This document shows positions 1-5,742 of a stretch of DNA of 13,240 nucleotides, piece after piece (within the stretch, counting starts at the first letter, position 1; each line of letters opens with the position of its first letter). The translations under genes were made by a program, and so were the position numbers. The stretch is from the NCBI GenBank assembly GCA_030745285.1, contig JASLOV010000072.1, positions 1-13,240 of the forward strand, written 5' to 3'. Below the pieces are notes generated by a model. That model saw nothing but the letters and a program-made list of their open reading frames with translations, was not told the DNA's origin and ran no database searches. This DNA comes from Dehalococcoidia bacterium. GTDB lineage: Bacteria; Chloroflexota; Dehalococcoidia; UBA2979.

Positions 1-1575
1 GCCGTCCGCGCCGTAGCCCGGCATGTCGACCACGATCAGGCGGGGGTTCAGTTCCAGCAGGCGCTCGTCGGTCAGTCCGAGGTTCGGCATCACGCGGTTC
101 GAGAAGTTGTTGATCACCACGTCGGCCCCCTGCAGCAGCCGCTCGAACAGCCGCATGCCCTCATCGTTGCCGAGGTCGAGGGTCAGTCCGCGCTTGTTCT
201 GGTTGGAGTCGTTCCACACGTAGCCGCACTCGTACCAGCGGTCCGCCGATGCGTCCGCCGCCGTGAAGCGGTAGGAGTCCGGCCGCTGGATCGATTCGAC
301 CTTGATCACGTCCGCGCCGAGCGCGCCGAGCGTCATCGTGGCGTGCGGCCCGGACCAGAACCAGGTGAGGTCGAGGATGCGGACGCCGGAGAAGGGCAGG
401 GCGGGCGCTGCACCGTCGGACGCTGCCCCGTCGGATGCTTCGTCGTCAGATGCCTCCCCACCGGGAGCGATCTCGGCCCTGTCTGCCGCGACGACGGGCA
501 CTCGCTCGACGGGCGCGACGCCGTCGAGCAGGTAGGGCACGCGCGGCGTCTTCACCCGCCTGCCATCGACCTCCGGCTGCAGGAAGAAGCCGCGCGCGTT
601 GAGCTGCGGGTCCTCCAGCCGCTGCTCGACGGTGTCGACGGGTGCGGCGGGGATGCGCCACGCTTGCGCCTCCGTGTAGACCTCCTGCCGCGTGCGCTCA
701 TCGAACCAGGAGCGCACGCGCTCGTAGATCTCGTCGCCATGCTGCGCCCGGTAGGCCGGCTCGCGACCGCCGGGCAGGTCGAGAATGTCCGCCGCCCCGG
801 TCATCGTGATCAGCATTTCCCAGTGTTCCGCGGTGAGGGGCGGCGTCCCCACCCAGCCGTCCTTGCAGCGCACGACGGCGGACGGCCACTGGCTCTTCGC
901 CCGTCCGATCGGGCGGCCGTTCATGCTGTAGTTCAGCCACGGTGCGACCAGCATCCCGGCGGAGATCGCCTGCTGGGAGATGTCGACGAACGAGGGGCGG
1001 GCGCCCTGTCTCCGGTGCCGCAGCGCAATCAACGCCGTCGCCGCGCCATGTGCGCCGGAGACCCGGTAGTTCATGTCTGCGCCGGGGCGCACGGGCTCCC
1101 GCTCCGGCTCGCCGATCAGCGCTCCCCAGCCCCCCAGCGCGTTCACGCCCAGGTCGGTGGCGCGGTAGCCGGCGTACGGCCCGTCGGTGGCGAACGGCGA
1201 GATCAGTACGAAGACGGTCTTGCCCTCGAAGGCCGGGCGCAGCTCGGCGGCAGTCAGCCCCAGCACCTGTTCGGCCAGTTCGCTCTCGGCGATCACCACA
1301 TCGGCGCGCTCGCAGAGCAGGCGGGCCGCGGCGCCGTCGGTGGCGAGGCCGTCGCCGACGCGGACCACGGTCTTGCCGCGGGAGAGCCACTGCCACATCC
1401 CGCTGCGGCGCTCGCCATCTCGCTCGTAGTAGGGGGGAGCGGAGCGCAGCGGCGCGCCACCGGCCGGCTCCAGGATCGTGACCGCGGCGCCCCAGTCCGC
1501 AAGGTGCTTCGTGGCCCAGCCGGCGGCTCCGTTGCCGGAGATCTCGACGACGTTCAGACCCTGCAGGATCGACAT
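1..1575 (-). CDS. Two-domain CaiB/BaiF (class III) CoA-transferase, C-terminus cut by window edge
   Basis: Class III CoA-transferases move CoA between carboxylic acids through an aspartyl-CoA intermediate. The 525 visible residues begin at ATG 1575, with GGAG seven bases upstream, and run off the window in frame. Domain 1 covers about residues 5-355 and has the family layout (GLNVVEIS, FVLISPFATDGPYAGY, FVDIS). An acidic/Ala linker follows, then a second CaiB/BaiF start from about residue 396 (FSGVRILDLTW, LGALGADVIKVES, NKRGLTLDL, ADVVINNFSNR). In domain 1 the position of the catalytic Asp (four residues before the conserved Gly174) is Tyr170; the nearest Asp is Asp167. This half is therefore probably non-catalytic, and the active Asp would lie in domain 2 beyond the edge. 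It follows the MaoC-like gene by 40 bp and is probably last of the three visible minus-strand genes in one transcript. The family is sure; the substrate is unknown. Confidence 0.9.
   Translation of the reverse strand, partial: MSILQGLNVVEISGNGAAGWATKHLADWGAAVTILEPAGGAPLRSAPPYYERDGERRSGMWQWLSRGKTVVRVGDGLATDGAAARLLCERADVVIAESELAEQVLGLTAAELRPAFEGKTVFVLISPFATDGPYAGYRATDLGVNALGGWGALIGEPEREPVRPGADMNYRVSGAHGAATALIALRHRRQGARPSFVDISQQAISAGMLVAPWLNYSMNGRPIGRAKSQWPSAVVRCKDGWVGTPPLTAEHWEMLITMTGAADILDLPGGREPAYRAQHGDEIYERVRSWFDERTRQEVYTEAQAWRIPAAPVDTVEQRLEDPQLNARGFFLQPEVDGRRVKTPRVPYLLDGVAPVERVPVVAADRAEIAPGGEASDDEASDGAASDGAAPALPFSGVRILDLTWFWSGPHATMTLGALGADVIKVESIQRPDSYRFTAADASADRWYECGYVWNDSNQNKRGLTLDLGNDEGMRLFERLLQGADVVINNFSNRVMPNLGLTDERLLELNPRLIVVDMPGYGADG
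409..453 (-). repeat. 15-nt tandem repeat encoding an ASDxx linker
   Basis: Three consecutive 15-nt units encode ASDDE, ASDGA and ASDGA, at residues 375-389 of the two-domain CoA-transferase. They lie exactly between its two CaiB/BaiF domains. The acidic, small-residue composition suits a flexible inter-domain linker and slippage-type expansion. Confidence 0.6.
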
Positions 1576-1615
1576 GGGCTGGCTCCGCAGGCGATCCCGC
1601 CGCTCGAGTGAGCCC

Positions 1616-2050
1616 CTAGATCAGTTCCAGCGTCATGCGTGCCACCACGGTGTCGGTCCCGCCCTCGTTATCGATCCGCACATCCAGGTCGACGCGCTTC
1701 TGGCCGTCCTGCTCGTACTTGCGGGTGATCGAGCCGTGCACGTTCAGCAGGTCGCCGGGGTGGTTCGGGGCGCGCATGTCGAACGATAGGCTGCGCAGGA
1801 ACGACTCCGGGCCGCCCCAGTCCGTGGCGTAGCGCCCCAGCAGGCCCTGGTACCACTGGGTATTGACGAAGATGTCGGGCACGCCGTTGGCCCGGGCGAA
1901 GTCGCGGTCGTGGTGGATCGGGTAGCTGTCGCGGGTCCCGGATGCGTCGAACAGCAGGTTCGTCGCGGTCAGCGGGCCGAACTCCAGCACGGGCAGCTCC
2001 TGCCCCTCCGAGACGCTCTCCCACGTAGTGTTCTTGAAATTGATGGCCAC
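1616..2050 (-). CDS. MaoC-like (R)-specific enoyl-CoA hydratase subunit, catalytic type
   Basis: This is a single-hotdog MaoC-domain protein of 144 residues, expected to add water to a trans-2-enoyl-CoA. The hydratase-2 signature is intact at residues 38-50: Asp41-x-x-Pro-Ile-His46-x-Asp48, followed by an Ala-x-x-x-Gly helix start. Asp41 and His46 have the five-residue spacing of the catalytic pair of this family. The chosen start is GTG 2050, because AAAGAGGAG lies just upstream at 2054-2062. A longer reading from GTG 2122 adds 24 charged residues and has no clear ribosome site. It sits 82 bp after the companion MaoC-like gene, whose own His is replaced. The two probably form a heteromer with one active half, as ChsH1 does with ChsH2 in steroid side-chain degradation. 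The substrate is not evident. Confidence 0.85.
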   Translation of the reverse strand: MAINFKNTTWESVSEGQELPVLEFGPLTATNLLFDASGTRDSYPIHHDRDFARANGVPDIFVNTQWYQGLLGRYATDWGGPESFLRSLSFDMRAPNHPGDLLNVHGSITRKYEQDGQKRVDLDVRIDNEGGTDTVVARMTLELI

Positions 2051-2053
2051 CGT

Positions 2054-2062
2054 CTCCTCTTT
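2054..2062 (-). promoter_or_regulatory. Ribosome binding site fixing the GTG 2050 start
   Basis: Read on the minus strand this is AAAGAGGAG, ending three bases before GTG 2050 (five bases if AAGAGG is the pairing core). It favours the 144-residue MaoC-like protein over the reading from GTG 2122, which lacks such a site. Confidence 0.55.
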
Positions 2063-2132
2063 CCGATTCTGTTCGTCCGGTTCGCGCGCCTCGCGGCTGA
2101 TGCCGCGATGGCGGTCGGCCACTGCCTGCGCG

Positions 2133-2711
2133 CTACTCGCGCGGCTCCGACGAGTTGTACATCAGCAGGATGTTCGTGGAGCGCACGACCAGCCGGTCAT
2201 CTTTCTCCGTGTGGTACTCCGTGATCGTCGTGATGAAGACGCCCTTGCCGACGCGCGTCTGCTTCTCTTCGGTCACCTCGGAGATGTGGGCGGTCATCTT
2301 CAGCCGCCCATCGCCCGGGCCGTACGGCTCCACGAATTCGTCCTCGCGCGTGACGTTCGTGGCGACGGTGTAGCCGTGCTTGCGCACGATCGCCTGGACC
2401 TTGCCGGACGGGCTCTCGCCGCGCTCTTCGGCCGCCCTGCGCTCGGCCTCGCGGATGTAGTCGGGGGCCCACCAGTGGCCGCTGGACGCCGTCATGATCA
2501 TTTGCGGCGGGGCGATCAGGCGGCCGAAGCGGCTCCTGGCGGCGTACTCCTCGTCCCAGTAGACGGGGTTGGCGTCCTCCACCGACTCGCAGTAGTTCCA
2601 GACCATCGGGGCGGTGACCTCGGCCCGCGAATAAGACGTCGGTCCGGGCGTGTTGAGGAAGGGGGCCGCCTCGTCCTTCGCCTTCGTATCTCTCGCCGTC
2701 TCGGTAGCCAT
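2133..2711 (-). CDS. MaoC/FAS1-like dehydratase N-terminal-type hotdog protein, probably non-catalytic subunit
   Basis: This 192-residue hotdog-fold protein resembles the N-terminal half of FAS1-type MaoC dehydratases. The signature stretch at residues 44-57 reads VEDANPVYWDEEYA. The Asp (Asp46) and the NP are kept, but Tyr51 stands where the catalytic His should be. The segment after it (RFGRLIAPPQM) is the usual substrate-tunnel helix. The second part (about 100-187) supplies the beta strands. The simplest reading is a structural or binding subunit that pairs with the catalytic MaoC-like protein encoded 82 bp downstream, as ChsH2's MaoC domain does with ChsH1. The ATG at 2711 is chosen because homology-like sequence begins soon after it. 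The ribosome site there is weak (GGAA), and an in-frame extension to 2867 would overlap the candidate promoter. Confidence 0.8.
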   Translation of the reverse strand: MATETARDTKAKDEAAPFLNTPGPTSYSRAEVTAPMVWNYCESVEDANPVYWDEEYAARSRFGRLIAPPQMIMTASSGHWWAPDYIREAERRAAEERGESPSGKVQAIVRKHGYTVATNVTREDEFVEPYGPGDGRLKMTAHISEVTEEKQTRVGKGVFITTITEYHTEKDDRLVVRSTNILLMYNSSEPRE

Positions 2712-2791
2712 TCGTTCCGTGCCCGTCCGGCCACGATCGCCCAGCCCCTTGGCGATGCCTGCCTGGTTCGCTCGACCGCCCCGTGCGTTCC

Positions 2792-2864
2792 GGCAGTCAG
2801 TTGCGTAGTCTGTGCTCGCCGCCCTGGCAGTCGCGATGCGACCGTCGGGCCGGCAGTCGGGCCG
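2792..2864. repeat. Short repeats in the divergent promoter (3x GGCAGTC, 2x GTCGGGCCG)
   Basis: GGCAGTC occurs at 2792-2798, 2826-2832 and 2852-2858. GTCGGGCCG occurs at 2844-2852 and 2856-2864, a 12-bp period immediately upstream of the AT-rich -10 spot on the plus strand. Same-orientation repeats at a divergent promoter could be regulator sites. The GC bias raises the chance of coincidence. Confidence 0.35.
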
Positions 2865-2865
2865 C

Positions 2866-2871
2866 ATTATA
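2866..2871 (-). promoter_or_regulatory. Candidate -10 element (TATAAT) for the minus-strand operon
   Basis: On the minus strand 2871-2866 reads TATAAT, a perfect sigma-70-type -10 in a strongly GC-rich background. It would start transcription near 2859, leaving a leader of about 150 nt before ATG 2711. On the plus strand the overlapping CATTAT (2865-2870) matches four of six -10 positions and would give a leader of about 60 nt before GTG 2938. The same spot could therefore serve both directions. There is no recognisable -35 at 17 bp on either side. Confidence 0.45.
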
Positions 2872-2925
2872 GCCGGAGTCGCGCCCGGCGAGGGGGCGGT
2901 CTCCGCGTGGCGGCTGAGGACGGCG

Positions 2926-2931
2926 AAGGAG
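2926..2931 (+). promoter_or_regulatory. Ribosome binding site fixing the GTG 2938 start
   Basis: AAGGAG ends six bases before GTG 2938. It selects this start over the in-frame GTG at 2812, which would add 42 residues with no family similarity and would include the promoter region. Confidence 0.7.
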
Positions 2932-2937
2932 CACAGC

Positions 2938-4098
2938 GTGCTGGGTGAGACGGCGGTCGTCGGTATCGGCGAGACGGACTTCTACCGGGCCGGGCAGGCC
3001 CCGCTGTCGGAGTTCCAGCTCGCCTGCGTCGCCGTGAAGCGTGCCGCAGAGGACGCCGGCATCCCGCTGGAGGACATCGACGGCTACGTCGCCTACAGCG
3101 ACCGTCAGGACCCGGTCCGGCTGAGCGCCGCGCTCGGCACGAAGCGGACGACGTTCACCGCGCAGTGCTGGGGCGGCGGCGGCAACGGCACCGCGCACGC
3201 GGTGTCGATCGCCGCGGCGGCGGTGGAGGCGGGCTACGCCAGGCACGTCGTCGCCTTCCGCTCGCTGGCGCAGGGACAGTTCGGCCGCTTCGGGCGCGCA
3301 CGCGGCCCGCTGCGGGTGACCGGTGCGCGGGCGTACACCTCGCCGTACGGGCTGGTCACGCCGGCGCAGGAATGTGCGATGCAGACACGCCGCTTCATGC
3401 ACGAATACGGCGTCTCCCAGGAGGCGCTGGCGGAGATCTCGCTCGCCTCCTACGAGCATGCGCAGCGCAACCCCCGCGCGGTGCGCTACGGCCAGCCGCT
3501 CACGCGCGAGCAGTATCACGATTCGCGCTGGATCGTGGAGCCGTTCCACCTCTTCGACTGCTGCCAGGAGAGTGATGGGTCGGCGGCCGTGGTGATCACG
3601 ACCGCGGAGCGTGCCGCCGACCTGCCGAGCACGCCCGCCTACATCAAGGCGGCGGCCCAGGGCATGGGACAGCGTGCCGGGGCCACGGCCTTCACCGAGC
3701 CGGAGTTCCCGACGGCGCACTACAAGATCGTCGGCGAGGAGTTGTGGGCACGCAGCGGGGTCGGCCCCGCGGACATCGATGTCGCGCAGGTCTACGAGAA
3801 CTTCACCGGCCCCGTGCTGATCGGGCTCGCGGAGATGGGCTTCGCGCCGCCCGACGGAATCGAGGAATTCGTTTCCGACGGCAACATCCGCTGGCCGGAC
3901 GGTGGGCTGCCGATGAACACCAGCGGCGGCAACCTGGCGGAGGCCTACATCCACGGCTTCGAGCTGGTGACGGAGGCCGTGCGGCAAATTCGCGGCGAGT
4001 CGACCTCTCAGGTCGAGGACGCCGAGCTCAGCCTCGTGATCTCCGGGCCGGGCTACTGTCCCGGCAGCTCCGTCCTGTTCTCGAAGGACCGGGGGTAG
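2938..4098 (+). CDS. Thiolase-superfamily protein of the SCP-x/Ltp2 type, candidate acyl-CoA retro-aldolase
   Basis: This thiolase-fold protein has 386 residues, the normal size for the SCP-x/lipid-transfer thiolase group. Motifs in order: VVGIGETDF (7-15), the glycine-rich QCWGGGGNG (76-84), PYGLVTPAQECAMQ (136-149), FDCCQESDGSAAVV (206-219), DVAQVYENFTG (281-291), NTSGGNLAEAYIHG (327-340) and SGPGYCPGS (369-377). Two thiolase landmarks appear altered. Aligning on the helix after the glycine-rich loop puts Gly where the nucleophilic Cys sits. The Gly-His-Pro histidine is replaced by Tyr337. The same AYIHG context occurs in Ltp2, the steroid side-chain aldolase, so C-C cleavage of a beta-hydroxyacyl-CoA is more likely than thiolysis. 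The DUF35 partner follows by 2 bp, as expected for Ltp2-type enzymes. The substrate is unknown. Confidence 0.85.
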   Translation: MLGETAVVGIGETDFYRAGQAPLSEFQLACVAVKRAAEDAGIPLEDIDGYVAYSDRQDPVRLSAALGTKRTTFTAQCWGGGGNGTAHAVSIAAAAVEAGYARHVVAFRSLAQGQFGRFGRARGPLRVTGARAYTSPYGLVTPAQECAMQTRRFMHEYGVSQEALAEISLASYEHAQRNPRAVRYGQPLTREQYHDSRWIVEPFHLFDCCQESDGSAAVVITTAERAADLPSTPAYIKAAAQGMGQRAGATAFTEPEFPTAHYKIVGEELWARSGVGPADIDVAQVYENFTGPVLIGLAEMGFAPPDGIEEFVSDGNIRWPDGGLPMNTSGGNLAEAYIHGFELVTEAVRQIRGESTSQVEDAELSLVISGPGYCPGSSVLFSKDRG

Positions 4099-4100
4099 CC

Positions 4101-4535
4101 GTGAGCCGCTTCCTGCCCGAGGCGTGGATGCTCCCGATCGTCGATGACCTCAACCGCGAGTTCTTCACCTCCGGCAAGCTGCTGCTCCAGCAGTGCGTCG
4201 ATTGCCAGACCGTCCAGCATCCGCCGGAGGAGGTCTGCCATCAGTGCCAGGGGATGGAGTTCGTGCACGTCGAGAGCGCCGGCCGAGGCGCCGTGTACAG
4301 CTTCGCGGTGATGCACTATCCGGTACATGCGGAGCTGCAGAGCGCGGTGCCGTACGCCGTCGTGCTCGTGCAGCTGGACGACCATCCCTCCGTGCGCATC
4401 GTCGGCAACTGCCTGGATGTGCCGCCGGATGAGGTGGAGATCGACATGCCGGTACAGGTGACGTGGGAGACGCTCGCCGACGCCGAAACCGGCGAGCAAC
4501 TGCGGATGCCGCAGTGGCAGGCGATCCGCAGGTAG
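4101..4535 (+). CDS. DUF35 zinc-ribbon/OB-fold protein, partner of the thiolase-like enzyme
   Basis: This 144-residue DUF35 protein has an N-terminal helix, then a complete rubredoxin-like zinc ribbon with Cys32-x-x-Cys35 and Cys46-x-x-Cys49. An OB-fold follows (about 60-125; GRGAVYSFAVMHYPV, PYAVVLVQLDD). Proteins of this type bind thiolase-family partners and help hold acyl-CoA. In actinobacterial steroid catabolism the DUF35 part of ChsH2 is needed for Ltp2 aldolase activity; there it is fused to a MaoC domain, whereas here it stands alone. GTG 4101 is 2 bp after the thiolase-like stop, with GGGGG at 4091-4095 as a possible ribosome site, so the two are almost certainly cotranslated. The family is sure; the exact reaction is inferred from its neighbour. 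Confidence 0.9.
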   Translation: MSRFLPEAWMLPIVDDLNREFFTSGKLLLQQCVDCQTVQHPPEEVCHQCQGMEFVHVESAGRGAVYSFAVMHYPVHAELQSAVPYAVVLVQLDDHPSVRIVGNCLDVPPDEVEIDMPVQVTWETLADAETGEQLRMPQWQAIRR

Positions 4536-4613
4536 CCCGAGGCCGCACCAACGCGTCGGGGAGGGGGCCGGCCAGTCAGCGACGCGCACGGCAGTGCGCA
4601 GAGGGAGGAAGAC

Positions 4614-5735
4614 ATGTCGACGGATCCGCTGCACACTAGGCTCTGCGAGGAGTACGGCTGCGAGGTGCCGATCGTGGCCTTCGCGCACACCCGGGACGTG
4701 ATCACCGCCGTCGTCAACGCCGGCGGCATCGGCGTGCTGGGCGGGCTCGGCAAGTCGACGGACACGCTGCGCGCCGACATCCGCTGGATCAAGGAGCGGG
4801 TCGGTGACCGCCCGTTCGGCATCGACCTGGTGGTCCCCGCCTCCTTCGTCGAGGGCAATCGCGAGGACGTCGAGGCGATGATCCCGCAGGGCCACCGCGA
4901 CTTCGTCGCGAAGCTCAAGCAGGACAACGCCATCCCGGATGCACGGGACTCGTCGGCCGGCGGCGTCGGCGGCGTGCTCGGCGTGGGGCTGCTGGAGCGG
5001 TCACGAGATCAGCTGGAAGTGCTGTTCGAGGAGGAGGTCCCGATCTTCGCGTCCGGGCTGGGCAGCCCGGCGTTCGTCGTCGAGCGTGCGCACAGCCAGG
5101 GCATGAAGGTGTGGGGGCTGGTCGGCCTGCCGCGCCAGGCGAGGCGGCAGATCGAGTCGGGTACCGACGTGATCATCGCGCAGGGGTACGACGCCGGCGG
5201 CCACAGCGGCAGCGTCGGCACCTTCACGCTCGTGCCGGAGGTGGTGGAACTCGCGAGCGGCACCGACACGATGGTGCTGGCGGCCGGCGGCGTCAGCGGC
5301 GGCCGCCACCTGGCCGCCGCGCTGGCGATGGGCGCGGTGGGCGTCTGGACCGGCACGGTCTGGCTGGCCACGCACGAGTCGTCGACCCAGATGTTCCTCA
5401 AGGAGCGGCTGGTCGAGGCGCAGGCGGAGGACGCCTACCAGTCGCGCGCCACGACCGGCAAGCCGGCGCGCTGGCTTCGCTCCAAGTGGACGGACGCCTG
5501 GAAGCAGGAGGACGCTCCGGAACCGTTGCCCATGCCGCTCCAGCCGATGCTGGTAAACCCGGTGCTGGCCGACATCCAGCAGGCCGGGATGGAGGATTGG
5601 ATTACCACCCCGGCCGGGCAGAGCGTCGTGGGCATCCACGAGATCAAGCCCGCCGCGCAGGTCGTGTTCGATATCGCCGAGGAGGCGCAGGAGATGCTCG
5701 AAGGCCTCGCCGGGGACCCGTCGACCGAGGCCTGA
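4614..5735 (+). CDS. FMN-dependent nitronate monooxygenase/FabK-family oxidoreductase
   Basis: This 373-residue TIM-barrel flavoprotein belongs to the 2-nitropropane dioxygenase (nitronate monooxygenase) family. Family marks are VPIVAF near the N-terminus (18-23), NAGGIGVLGGLG (35-46), the active-site/FMN loop AQGYDAGGHSG (189-199, with His197) and the phosphate-binding AAGGVSGGRHLAAALAMGA (223-241). GAGGGAGGAAG just upstream supports ATG 4614. It starts 78 bp after the DUF35 gene and ends 7 bp before the fused CoA-transferase, so it belongs to the same transcript. True nitronate detoxification fits poorly here. Family members such as FabK (enoyl-ACP reductase) and, from memory, mycobacterial IpdC act on acyl thioesters. 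A redox step on an enoyl- or acyl-CoA intermediate is therefore the better guess. Confidence 0.85.
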   Translation: MSTDPLHTRLCEEYGCEVPIVAFAHTRDVITAVVNAGGIGVLGGLGKSTDTLRADIRWIKERVGDRPFGIDLVVPASFVEGNREDVEAMIPQGHRDFVAKLKQDNAIPDARDSSAGGVGGVLGVGLLERSRDQLEVLFEEEVPIFASGLGSPAFVVERAHSQGMKVWGLVGLPRQARRQIESGTDVIIAQGYDAGGHSGSVGTFTLVPEVVELASGTDTMVLAAGGVSGGRHLAAALAMGAVGVWTGTVWLATHESSTQMFLKERLVEAQAEDAYQSRATTGKPARWLRSKWTDAWKQEDAPEPLPMPLQPMLVNPVLADIQQAGMEDWITTPAGQSVVGIHEIKPAAQVVFDIAEEAQEMLEGLAGDPSTEA

Positions 5736-5742
5736 TCCGCGG

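Larger units (their letters stand above)
2712..2937. promoter_or_regulatory. Divergent intergenic control region
   Basis: These 226 bp separate the minus-strand MaoC/CoA-transferase genes from the plus-strand thiolase-like run, so both transcripts probably start here. Visible elements are a perfect TATAAT on the minus strand at 2866-2871, three copies of GGCAGTC (2792, 2826, 2852) and a 9-bp direct repeat GTCGGGCCG (2844 and 2856). No convincing -35 hexamer was found for either direction. No regulator gene lies in the window. Confidence 0.6.

Noticed and set aside
343..1611. Long plus-strand open frame (422 codons) opposite the left-edge CoA-transferase
   Set aside because: It is Arg/Gly/Pro-rich with no recognisable motif, and the minus-strand reading carries continuous CaiB/BaiF motifs and a good start. 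It is an antisense shadow in GC-rich DNA.
2797..3987. Long minus-strand open frame (396 codons) opposite the thiolase-like gene
   Set aside because: Composition is His/Arg-rich without family motifs, and it crosses the divergent promoter. The plus strand encodes a clear thiolase-fold protein.
1616..4535. Declaring the locus a steroid degradation cluster
   Set aside because: The hydratase/aldolase set resembles that pathway, but no ring-degrading enzymes, acyl-CoA dehydrogenases or Mce transporter are visible, so the substrate stays open.
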